A stretch of 64,000 nt of DNA. Origin: Medicago truncatula (Eukaryota; Streptophyta; Magnoliopsida; Fabales; Fabaceae). The translations under genes were made by a program, and so were the position numbers. Position 1 is the stretch's first letter. Each line of letters starts with the position of its first letter. The stretch lies in contig NC_053045.1 of the NCBI RefSeq assembly GCF_003473485.1, positions 31,098,494-31,162,493 on the forward strand, read 5' to 3'. A model generated the notes under the pieces. The model did not search any database and was not told the DNA's origin. It was given only the letters and a program-made list of their open reading frames with translations. Positions 1 through 11,796 of this stretch are shown here, piece by piece.

Positions 1-3000
1 AAGAATGATGTGCCACACCACCACCCTTTTTCTACTTTGTTTGCTGAATTGCTTGATCAGGAAAATGGTCCGGTGCGGCGAGTTTACAGTACTGGTGATC
101 TTGATCAGGTTATTCTCCGTTTACAATATCATCTTCCTCTAAAATCCACTTTTAACGGGTGACTTTGGGGCACTCTTTAAACTTTCTAAATTAAGTAATT
201 GTTTTTTAAAAATGTTAAATTTTTCAATTTTCAATGCACCAGTTACTCTAACTTTCATAAAAGTTTATCATTTAAGGTCATTAACGAGTGCCCTAGTTAA
301 CATTTCCCTAATAACAATAATAGTTGTCCCATCAATTTTTTTTTTGAGGGAATAGTCGTCCCATCACTTGAACATCTGTTTGCAGAGGCTCCGATTCAAA
401 CCCGTGACTTTTCAATTATTTACACTTAAAAAGTGTGATATTCTAATTTTTATACTACTTCATAGAAAAGAAAAAAAAAGACAAAATTACATTAGAGATC
501 ATTTAAGTTATTTAATTATAATAAATTGGTCCTTAAAGTTTTTTTTGTACCGCTTTGATCCTTTAAGTTAATAAATTGTAACAAGTTGGTTCATTAAATT
601 TTTTCCGTACCAATTAAGTCATTTAAGTAATTTAAGTGCAACAATTTTGGGGATTTCAAATCTAAAAAAGAAATACCTATGGTATAATTTAGAAAGAAAA
701 AAAAAATAACGATAATTTTTCACTAACATATTGAATCTAATACAAGGGTTTGGATTCCTCAGATATTAGGAAACGTTTAAATTCCAATTTGAAGAACCAT
801 TTTTCATTTATGTAGGTTAAGAAAGTAATAAGAGGCCATGATTTTAACTCTCCGTATTAACAAAATTTGGAGAGTTAAAATCATTGTGTGTGTTCATTTA
901 TTCATTCCCCATTTCATCATCGTGTTTTTTTTGTGTGGGTAATTTATATTCCAATTTTGCATTCAAGAATTAGATGGAATTATCTTCTTCTTACAAAACT
1001 AGAAAGGATTCCTTGCAAGATTTCACAAGTGTAAGGAGAAAAATAGCAAAAAAGAAGTGTGAAACATGGTTTTAAATAGCAGTCACACTAACCATTGGGA
1101 CAATGTTGCAATCTTAAATATTATGGAGAATTGTCTACAATTTTTTCGCTAAGTGTTAGAGACGTTGAATTTATAAATGAAATTCATTTCTTTGTCTCTC
1201 TCATTTGTATTCATATTTCAAAAAAATAATCTGATAGTGCAATGCGACCTCAATTTTTTTTTTTAAGGTAAATGCGACCTCAATTGTTGTGCATAGTCTT
1301 CTAGTAGGGCAGAAATTCTAGAATGTTAGATATATGTAAGTTATATTTTTTCCATTAAAAAAAAATAAAAGTCATATTTTTTGTTAGAGGAGTTAACAAG
1401 AGACATCTTAATACATACCATTTTACATCTATCCTATAAGAATTTAATGGTGTTTTTGTTTTAATATATGTTGTCCGTATGTACAGAGAGTTGGTGGAAT
1501 GCAACAATATTATCATCAATCGGATAGTCCTTTGTCAACAGAGAGTAACATGATAATAGAAGAAATGAGCAGACCAGCCAGTCCTTACAGCCCAGAGGAA
1601 AAGAAGGTGAGGATTGAGAGATATAGAAGCAAGAAAAATCAGAGGAACTACAATAAGAAAATTAAGGTTAATTTTGTCTTTTTTTTTATTAATAATAATT
1701 TGTCTCATTTTAATATGTCTCTATATAGTCTACCCAAGATTGTTTAAAACTTAATAAATATAATAGTCTGGCGAGACCTCCAAATCATGGTTCATATAGC
1801 CGAATCGTAGACAATTTCGATTCGCGGTTAAATTAGTTGAACAGTATATATGGTTCGACTTGGTTTTTAAAACAATGGTTTATTGATCCACTTATAAAAA
1901 ACTTGAGTTGGAAGATTAAATTCTTCCCAAAACAAATTACTTATACTATCCAAATATGCCTAAAAAAAAATTAGATGAAAGAAAGAAATTAACTAATAAG
2001 GAATGCACCCAAGACTTTGTTTGGAAGTTTGGAGGGGAGGAGAAGGAAGGACTTTGGGAGGTGGGAAATATATAAAGGGAAATAGATAAATCTTTTACAT
2101 TTTTTTGAAAGAGTGTTTTTTTAGAGAAAGATATAAACTAATCCTTATGATTCATATATTTTTAATATTAAGAATATTATAAAAACATATATAGAATAAA
2201 TTTGAAGAATTCATATAAACACACCAAAAACCCCTAAAACTCTAATCCAATACAACTTTTTAGTTTCTCCAAATGATAAGGTTTTTGTATTACGGAGAAA
2301 AATTAACCCCCCAAAACTCTCCCCTCTCAATATACTCTATTTCTTCTACTTGTTCCTTCCTTTTTTCTAAAACACTTCACTCCCATCCCCTCAAAACTTG
2401 CAAACAAAGCTTAAAAGAAACTCCAATGAATGGAGAAAACTTTGTGAAAAGTTTAACCACTCATGAAAAATATCATTGCTAAAATCACATCTAAGCTTGA
2501 AAGTTAATGGAAACAGTAAAAAGTTGGACAAACCCTAGTTTTTTCAAAAATAAACTGAAGTGGTAATACTTTCAATCATCAAAATGATATGAAGAATGAA
2601 AATTAGAATTGGCTCTTGATTTTGTTCTTTTGTTTCTTTGCATGGTAGAGTCTTGCTGGCCACACTGAAAATATCAAATTGTGTGTATTGCAACATTTCC
2701 CGAAATTTGTGATTTATGAAGCATGAAAATTATCTCACATTTGTCTTATTATACGAGGTTTTTGGTATAATCCATTACTCATAAATTAAGCAATTATGAG
2801 TGTTGTGTTACTCTCCAACACATTGTACTGTACATAGTTATATATTGCTCCACCTGAATACTATATATTTAGTCATGATCCAATAATGTACAGTAACAAA
2901 TCTTAGTTTGTTCTTATTATGAAAATATAAAACCTTAATTTTGTTTTCTTTTGGGAATCAGTATGTTTGTAGGAAGACATTGGCAGACAGTAGGCCACGT

Positions 3001-3192
3001 ATTAGAGGGAGATTTGCTAAGAATGATGAAATTGTAAGGAATCCACCAAATCAATGGAGCCATATTAGTAATGGAGAAGAATTGGAAGATGAGGAAGAAG
3101 AAAATTGGGACAGTTTATTTGATTCATTGGTTCCTACTTCAAATCTTGCTCCTGAGGAGCATCATAGTTCCTCCTATAGCGTCTTGTATTAA
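1..3192 (+). CDS. CCT-motif family protein, 3' part of gene (5' end outside window)
   Basis: Three exons join in frame: 1-108, 1487-1666 and 2962-3192 (stop TAA 3190-3192), giving 172 visible residues; the start codon lies upstream of the window. The CCT motif (CONSTANS, CO-like, TOC1) is split between the last two exons. Exon 2 ends with the basic half (KKVRIERYRSKKNQRNYNKK) and exon 3 opens with YVCRKTLADSRPRIRGRFAK, the conserved second half. An acidic Glu/Asp-rich tail follows. No B-box zinc finger is visible, so it could be a CMF-type protein (CCT only) or the end of a CONSTANS-like protein; the motif VRRVYSTGDLDQ in exon 1 favours the CMF type. CCT proteins are nuclear transcriptional regulators, often in flowering, clock or light responses, and the motif serves nuclear import and NF-Y/DNA contacts. 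Introns of 1,378 and 1,295 bp hold no recognised gene. The exact role is not inferable. Confidence 0.88.
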
Positions 3193-3481
3193 AATAATTG
3201 CATGGCTGATTAATTAAGTATAAATTTGAATTGATAGGGAGTTTGATAAAATTACAGTGATATTGTAATCTTGTAAAGTTCTAACGTATAGTTTGACAAA
3301 TTACAATGATTCATCGTGATAATGTCAATTTCTCAAAAAATTCAAACATGCACTAATTGTTTATCTTTCACTTTTTTAAGTATCTCAGTTCATTTTAATC
3401 AAAGTAGGTAATATAAATGTGAATCAAAAAAAGAGCTTTTAGCTCTTAGCTTATAGCTTATAAGCTCGTTTCACAAAAAAA

Positions 3482-4255
3482 GCTCTGTTTGGTAACACTT
3501 TTTGACCATGAGCTTATAGCTTATTTCACGAGCTTATAAGCTATTTTTCAGAAGCTATTCCAAGTAGCGTTTGAGCTTATAGCTTATAGCTTCTCATTTT
3601 TTGTCTCATTTTTACCCTTATCAATTTAACAAAAATTCATATCCACCCTTTGTAATAAATAACTACGTTGAAGAAAAACATAGCACTTTTAATCCCAGAT
3701 TTCACTTTAACTAAATATATATGCTCACGCTTTTATTTATTTTCACAAAATATTTGCTCATGTTTACAAAAATAAAAACTACATTTTTTCTTAAAAAAAT
3801 ATATGTTACGTTTGCCTAAATAAATCATATTACGTTATGTTTAATTTTGTTTTTAAGTCTAAAAACAAAATTTTGTTTGATTTTGGGTCAATACGTTTAA
3901 TTTTGTTTTAGTGGGTAACAATTAATTTTTTTTTAAAGGTTTTGTTTAATTTTTTTTTAAAGTCTAAAAACTGAAATAAAATCAATTTTAAATAAAACAT
4001 TAGCCAATTTATGAATTTAAAAATAACATATAAAAGACATATTAGATTAATATATTTAAACTATGAAATTTTAAATATTTTAAATATCAATTGATACAAA
4101 TTTTATAATGAATTAAAAATACCCTTTTATGTCATTTTACGTTTATAAGCTAGTTGAATCGCTAATTTTACCAAACACTTCAGTTAACTTATCAGCTATC
4201 AGCTAAAAGCTATCGGCTAACTTCTAAGCTATCCGCTATTTTTACCAAACAGAAC
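3482..4255. mobile_element. Non-autonomous DNA transposon with terminal inverted repeats
   Basis: The left end (3482-3495, GCTCTGTTTGGTAA) and right end (4242-4255, TTACCAAACAGAAC) are inverted repeats matching at 13 of 14 positions. The interior is AT-rich, has no long reading frame, and is full of sub-terminal AGCTTATAGCTT-type motifs in both orientations. This looks like a MITE or deletion derivative, possibly hAT-like. No clear target-site duplication was seen, so the superfamily is unassigned. The flanking 3193-3481 and 4256-4788 hold nothing recognisable. Confidence 0.55.
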
Positions 4256-4788
4256 CATAGTTATTTTAATCATGGATGTGACCATGTGCAAACTTAGACT
4301 TTCAGTCTTAGGAAAAAAAATTAGTGCCCTTTTCATATCTTTTCTATAGACTAGGCCTCAATAGCAACATTGTCTTGTTGGATAAAATGTTTAACAAGTT
4401 GTACTTGAGGTTTGATTCCTATGTATTTTGTATGTATAAAATTATATTATATATGTTCTTTTGTTGATTAATGATTATGTTTTTATATGAAAAAAGAATG
4501 AAGAAATATTAGTAAAAAAGAAGTGTCGAAAAAAGGACAAGAGATGTAAGAAGGAGATGAAATATTTTAGTGGCAATCACTTTCGGTAGTACCTATTACC
4601 TATCACTTCTTTACAGTGAAATTTAGGAAGAAAAAAAAAGTGGAGTGCTCTGAAATTGTCTTTAAGCTCGGAAATAAAGGCTTTTCACTTAAAAGAAGAA
4701 GAGAAGATTTACATTAACAAATGTTTAGCTTTTAGCTTGTATTGTATTTTTAAGATATAATTTTCTTTTATTTCAACTAAATTACTAA

Positions 4789-4971
4789 GAGAAATGATAT
4801 TTGTACAATCATTTTTGTACAATTTTTTACAACTTTCTCTTTCATACTCACATTATCTTCTTATTCTCTCTCTTTCTTTGTCTCTCTCCATTGTTTTTGA
4901 CCAATAAAAAGAGAGCACAACAAGATTGTCCCAAAAGTTGTAGCAAAAAAGTTGTTCAAATATCATTACTC
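4789..4971 (+). mobile_element. Mutator-like MITE, copy 1
   Basis: A 183-bp element begins GAGAAATGATATTTG and ends CAAATATCATTACTC (inverted repeats). It is flanked by 9-bp direct repeats AATTACTAA (4780-4788) and AATTACTGA (4972-4980), 8 of 9 identical. A 9-bp target duplication is the hallmark of Mutator-superfamily insertion. It has no coding capacity. A second copy lies inverted at 31079-31262. Confidence 0.8.
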
Positions 4972-4980
4972 AATTACTGA

Positions 4981-7900
4981 TGCTTTGAAAAGGACAAATA
5001 TAGTAAAAAAGCATGTAAGTTGTGGGGCATGGCACAAGCCAAGAAGTGCTTGATAGGCTTGAGCCAGCAACGTTTCCGTGTAGCATTTAAGCCAAGATTC
5101 AAAATGAAGTTTTTTAGTGAAGATGCTTGTTATTTTAATGTCAAATATGATGTAGTATAATGTATCTTTGGATCGACTTTACGTAAAATATGGCGGCATT
5201 GCAATTTTATGAAGCTCTAAAATATAGCTTTTGCCGGTATTGGTTCACCATGATTCTCTCGATACCATTGTCAATCTAAACACATAAATTTCGATCACAA
5301 ATGCAAGAACTTCAGCTTGATTATATATACCAAATAAGTTTGGGTGTAATTATCATCCTTGATCATCATTAGTTAATTAGAGAATCGAGCACATTAGCTA
5401 AATAAACAAGCTGTGGAATTGAGGATTGATTATGGTCATGTTTTTTGAATCATGTTGCTCCTAATGCTAAAGGCTATAGAGTAGTAGTTTTTTATTTTCT
5501 ATTTCTAGTGTCATCCGGCGGTGTGTTAGCCACCATGTTTATATATGTGCGGCATTTTAATATCTTAAATCGCAAACATGGACAAAAGTGAAAACCCAAT
5601 TATTGTTTGTCTTTTGTTTGCTTAGTCATGATTTTTGTTTTTATTTTTTTCCTTCAAATAAATAGAACTTTAAATAGTTTTAGAGAAAGGAAAAATTAAC
5701 CCTAAGAGTGATTAGATTAGATTAGATTGCATGGCTATATTCTAGCTTAACTGAGGTTATAAGTTCGAAACATTGAACATGCAACAACGTTAAAATTCAT
5801 AAAGAGAGTTTATCGTCCATTTAACTCAAACAAAACTCGAGGGATTAATTTTACTATCATGTGCGAAAGACATCCTATTTATAAACAAAATTGAACATTC
5901 TCTCGTTGCGTATGTTAAGGAGAATTAGAGAAGCTTTATTTACATTTTTTTTGTCAAAGCTTTATTTACATTTTTAGTTTAGTCTTCTAAATTTGAATTT
6001 GTGTACTCTAATATGAATTTTTAAATATTTGGCCTAATAAAAGTGTGTGAGAAAGATGAGTCATGAAGAACAAAAAACCAATAAGGTTTGTTGGTATATG
6101 GTGCTTTCTATTCTACTTCTATAGAAGTTTAACTTAACTTGCTGGATTTTGAAAATAAAAGGAATACTTTAAATTTTAAATTTGTCTACATTCGTGAAAA
6201 GGCCTCTTGTAATATTAAGCATTGTTGATTTTTTATTCACTCTTTCATTTTTACACTTTCAATTGTATAAAACTAATACTTTAATCCTATGGAACTCACT
6301 TTTAAACTTCCTTAAACAAAAAAATTTGACTACTATGAAACTCAAAATCTTTGGTGTCACACCAAAACGTTATTTATTGGCAAGAAACGTTTATGTCACT
6401 CCCATTGAATATTCTCTTACCAATAAATTCTTATTGTCCCGAATGAGTTTGTCATCCCATAATTCTTAGTTCCCTTTCAAAGTTCATACAACTTGATCAT
6501 TTTCAACTTTTGTGTCCTCCACGAAATTCAACATACAAAACATTTCTTGAGACACTTTGCACTTCCATCATTGTTTGACCCTCAATGTCGCTAACTATCA
6601 AATTCTATTTTCCTTGATGTGTTGCCACCATGGCTTTCTTTTCTTCACTAAGCAAAATCCTCTAATTTTTCACATAACTTTTGTGTCTCATCTCTTCCAA
6701 TCTTGTAAGTATAATCTTCAAAATCCTTGTGGGAGTTCGTTAGCTGTTTCATGTCGTACGCAATTCTTCCGTCCAGATACACTTACCTTTTCGATTTGCC
6801 AAACACGGTTATTGTACACCGTTAACGGCCACATAAGTAATACTTTCAAATCCTCAGTACAATATTGTCGTAGTAAGTTCTAAATTGCATGTGAGACAAA
6901 CCCTTTTGCAACCCCAATGGTCAAAAGACATGCCTTTCTTTTGATACTTAAACACATCTTGAACCTTGGAAAAGTCCTTCATCATAGTCCCATTTGAATT
7001 TCCTTTAACCATGTATAGATCAAAACAAATGAGGTCGACAACCCCTCACCCAACCCTTAAACTACCTTTCTCGTTTCCCCATCCATACATAACACCAATC
7101 ATTTGGTGTGACAACCTTGTAAATGCTACAATCTTTGTAATTCTCTCAGTCAAGTCTTCTATGACTCTCCAGTCAATCCACACGTCAACAAATTTGCAAT
7201 TGATTTGGGTTAATCACAACCCACGCTCTTAACTCATCGTACAAAGCCAACATTCTTCTTTCTCCGATGATTAAAGTTATAAAAGGCATACCCTTCTGAT
7301 TTTTTATTTAACTTCAATCATTGAGGCCATCCCAAGATAATGGTACCTTTGTACCTTGGTACCAATTGATGGGATGGTTGAGGAAATACATTGTCTTAGT
7401 TTCTTCACAAGCTTCAACCGATGTCATTGAGAGCCGCACCAAACCTTCCCATATGAGTCTTTTAGGAATTTCCTCTAGTGGTGTAGGACTCTAGATACAA
7501 AATTATAGAAAGTATAGTCTGATCCACAGTTAAAGGAACCAAATAGGCCCACTATTGGTACTAATAGGTTTTCCTGTGCGCAATCAATCCACAGTGTTAA
7601 AAAGAAATAGGTAGAAGGATTAAATGAAAAGAGAACCCCAAGACATCATGATTCCCTTTGAGTTATGCAGCAAGGCCGTGTATAGGTCTAGGTAGAAGGA
7701 TTAAATGAAAAGAGAACCGCAAGACATCATGATTCCTTTTGAGTTGTGCAGAAAGGCCGTCTATAGGTCTAGTTCTTGAACGACGACTACAGATCTAGAA
7801 GAAACAGAGAACTTGTTGAACTATTAAATAAAGAAGATGATGCATTCGACTTTTGAAATTGAACCATTGTCTTTAGCATTAGCTGAAAAAAACCTGACGC

Positions 7901-9122
7901 ATGACAACTTACAATCCTTAAGAAGAGTCCTCAGTTTCCCAAGATTGAAAGAATATAGTGATTAAAAGAATAGTCCCCAATCACCAATCCAAGAATAACA
8001 ACTACATATACAAGTCTTCATTCCCAATGAAAGACGAAAATATTGGTACTCGTCAACCAATAGTTCAGGAATCCTTGGTAAAAGTTTGAATCAAACCTTA
8101 TGGCAGATCCAAAAAGCATGATAACGTCATAAGTATCCGAATTTTTTTTCAAGATTTTTCCATGATTTTTCTCCAGTCAACACAACCAAGTAAGATAGGG
8201 TTGTATCAAGATCGGATAATTCATGAAATCAAAGGGCTCAATTGAAAACCAAAACATGAAAGAGGATAAGAGATAGTTATTTGTTAGACAAAGGGATCCC
8301 TGATAAGCATGGCTCCATCTTCTATAGCCGAAAAAGATGGTTTGCAGGAAGGATGACCATGAAGAGGGAACAAAGCAGATGAGTGATTCGACGTTGGTAT
8401 GTCAACTTAGTGTGAATTTGATGAGGATGGCAACAAATTTGAAAAAAGAACTTCCAACTTCACCGTAACTATATTCACGTTTTTTAGAATCGACATAAGA
8501 CATGGTAGTAATGGTCTCCAAAAAAATTCATAAACAAAAAAGGGTTTCAAAGAAATAGGGGCAACAAATTAAGAAAGAAAAGTCTTAAGGTTGAATACTT
8601 AAAAGGATGGTGACCTAATGATTGGAAGGATAAATCAGTTGGTTAGTTGAAAAGATTAATGTTAACATTGGATTAAGTGAAGTCGACCATAGTTTACGAT
8701 CTTTTAACCTATCTTAAGCCGAGGAAGGGGTTCTAATATATAGTCTCATACTTTACATAGCAATGATGAGAGCGTTCACGCATTACTCTATTGATAAGAA
8801 CATTTTATATTTTAGTTGTATGTTATCCATAAAATCCAACATTTTACAACCAAAATGAGTTGTTCTTATTTGTACTAGTTTCATAAATTGTAGTCATTGT
8901 TATTAGCTAGTTCAATTCTTCAATTGTTCTCAAAACAAATTAGTATTAATTAAGTAAAACATATTTATAAATATTCTCTATAAAATAAAGCCACATTTTT
9001 CAGAAGGCGGGGCATTCCCACATTCGAAATTCGAAATCGCAAAAAACTGAAAAACTCCAACGCGCCAAACATTCCAAAAGGCCAAAAAATTTGCAACAAA
9101 ACCATTCACTAACTTTCTCTCG
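4981..9122. other. Gene-free intergenic stretch
   Basis: No convincing gene was seen on either strand. Short open frames at about 6182-7232 (+) show no recognisable domain or splice structure. The segment 7.3-8.7 kb reads like decayed transposon or retroelement sequence, but no terminal repeats, reverse transcriptase or integrase motifs could be identified. Confidence 0.4.
7610..7771. repeat. 81-bp tandem duplication
   Basis: Two direct copies of an 81-bp unit, 7610-7690 and 7691-7771, each begin GGTAGAAGGATTAAATG and differ at about five positions. No gene or TIR is associated. The period is a multiple of three, but neither strand stays open across it. Confidence 0.85.
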
Positions 9123-9140
9123 CCACGTCATCGATCCGCT
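9123..9140 (+). promoter_or_regulatory. Histone promoter type I element (hexamer plus octamer)
   Basis: CCACGTCATCGATCCGCT matches the plant histone type I consensus CCACGTCANCGATCCGCG except at the last base. It joins an ACGTCA hexamer to a reverse octamer. In wheat and Arabidopsis histone H3/H4 promoters this composite drives S-phase and meristem expression through bZIP-type factors. It lies about 230 bp upstream of the H4 ATG. Confidence 0.8.
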
Positions 9141-9210
9141 CCAAGTTTAAATCTCACATCTGAACCGCACGTTATCCTCCCATCAACGGCCCACAACCTA
9201 TAACGAAAAC

Positions 9211-9221
9211 TCACACGGATC
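9211..9221 (+). promoter_or_regulatory. Histone promoter type II-like element
   Basis: TCACACGGATC differs by one base from the plant histone type II consensus TCACGCGGATC. It lies between the type I element and the TATA box of the H4 gene, as expected for replication-dependent histone promoters. Confidence 0.6.
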
Positions 9222-9241
9222 GATCCATTCACTTCAATCCC

Positions 9242-9250
9242 TATAAATAA
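9242..9250 (+). promoter_or_regulatory. TATA box of histone H4
   Basis: TATAAATAA lies about 110 bp upstream of the H4 start codon. This predicts transcription starting near 9275 and a leader of roughly 80 nt. Confidence 0.75.
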
Positions 9251-9340
9251 CAACCACTCACAAATCAATCTTCATCTAAAACAAACAAATTACAAATTGT
9301 AAATATCTTCTTCATTTTCTCATTGAAAGAAGCTTTTTGA

Positions 9341-9664
<324 letters not shown>

Positions 9665-11796
9665 GGTTTCTCTTGGATTTTATTTTGGTTGTAATTGATG
9701 TTTAATTTTGGTACGAAATTGTTGCTGTACGGATAATTAGGTAGATTTTTAGGAATCGATCTTATAATATTTTTGCAGCAATTCTGTAATCCAATTCACT
9801 ATTATGAATTATAAAGTTACAACCATCCTATTTTCGTTTTCTTTTTAATTTTGATTTTGATTTTGATTTTGGATCTGTTAATGAAATTTCAGTAGTTCAG
9901 TACAATCTGTGTTTTGCAGCAAAGACCACATAGCCTTGGACATGGAATCCAAAGGAGTCTATGATTCCCTGAGTTTGATTGAGTAACCGATTATCACATG
10001 AATGAAACTGAACATTAGCAATAGCATTCGTTAAGGCATAATTGCTGTAGAAAAGTTAATCCCCTTGTATGTTTGATAACATAAGTGTACCCTAAAAGCC
10101 AAGTGAGCTCCATGAGATTATCACCTCATTTAGTTTAGCACCCTTGTCTTGCTGCAATATAGGAGTTAACTATCTCGTTTACATTATCAAACTTACCATC
10201 AAGTGGATGTTCGTTTTTGACAATTTTTACATCTCAAGAGTTCCAATTGGAAAATACTATATTTTGCGCTCTTATTGGTCTCCGCAACATGAACAAGTTC
10301 TACAAGGCCAATTTAAGTTGCGGTCGCAATGAATCAATTCCAACCCATCCATCATTGGTAACTTTTATTCAAGTCAACACGCTCATTAGTTGGTTGGGTG
10401 TAACCTTTAGAGAACAGAGTCCTAGCTGCTAATGCGACAACTCTTTCTTAAGTAAATTTACTCCCACAAGGCTACAACTTTACATGCTTGCAGCTTTTGA
10501 ATCATTTGAAAACAGGAAGTAATAGAGCTCGTGGTTTTGTGCACACACTCAATGTATCCTTCCTTAGTTGCACTTGCCTTCTGTCCATTTGGAATCCCAA
10601 TAAGCCAGGTTTGTATATTATGCAATGCAATTCACCCTTCTAAGGTAATCTAATTTTTTGAGGAAATTCCAAAATTAAACCTGACATATACCATTATGAC
10701 CATCATTTTTTAGATTTTGCAGTTTTGGAAATTTAATACTATACAACCTATATGTAAGTTTCATGTCAAGTTTAGCTAGCATTTTGCAGAAATGTGAAAC
10801 ACATAGCTCCCCTCCCCATAGAATGCTTTGATCACAGAGGAACCTTGATTCAAAATCAAGAACTAAGGTCACCAAGCTTCACCAGCATCTCATCTCATGT
10901 GCTAAATTGTCTTTTCTCACCATGAAATTTGACATGGAGCATGAGCAAAATATGCATGAAATTTTGTAATTAGTAAAGAAAGATACGGCTAGAATATTTG
11001 GAAGCACATAACCACTCGACTCGAATTAGCTGTCCAGAACAACAATTTACAGCATGCTAAACAAGACCATTTCAGAGAGATTGTGTGCTTGGCAATTTGG
11101 CAAATTAGCTATGAACAATTTTGTTTCACCACCTATTATGAACAATTTTGTGCGAAAACATGGCCAAATTTTAGATTCAGATGTCTCCCTGCTGAAATGT
11201 ACCTGCTAAATTTTTGGATTCAAGGTAATCTAGTTCAAGCTTTCAAATCAAAGATCCAGGGTAAATTGTAAGAGCTGATCAATTAAGTCCCTCAAATTTG
11301 CGAAATAGCAAGTTAGTCCCATAAATTGAACGTCAGCAATTTACTCGTTTTTTCTTACTTCCAAATTCAACACTTACAATTTTTAAGGTTCTATGCTTGT
11401 CTTGATGCTGCAAAAGACTAATCAAGTCAATATGTAAGTCATTCATTAGCTTCGACTTTTGACAGATGTTCACCGATGAGATATTTTGATGGAAGAACTA
11501 AATTGATTGTCGTTCTATAATTTAGGAGACTAATTCACTAATTTTATAAATTTGAAAGACTAAATTGACTGACCGACCGTTACAATTTCAAAGACCAAAA
11601 TGCAGATTTTGTCTAGAGATTCAACATGTGAATGCATTGTTAAGTTAACAACTAGGAAAAGCACGTGTCATCATTAACTTGGTCTTTATTTACAACTCTG
11701 TTGCTACGAATAACCGAACTACAGTTTAGAAGACACAAGCCAACAAACTATAAAAACTTATGTAACATGCAGAACTTTTAAATGTACTATTCAAAG
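9665..11796. other. Intergenic region between H4 and the receptor kinase
   Basis: This holds the 3' flanks of two convergent genes. No protein family was recognised in the short frames here. The part 11280-11600 carries 'GACTAAATTGA/TTAGTCCC'-like motifs in both orientations, the look of a worn-out MITE, but no ends could be fixed. Confidence 0.4.

Noticed and set aside
6182-7232. Consecutive plus-strand frames of about 90-108 aa as a possible gene
   Set aside because: Different frames, no convincing splice links and no family resemblance on either strand; more likely decayed element or chance.
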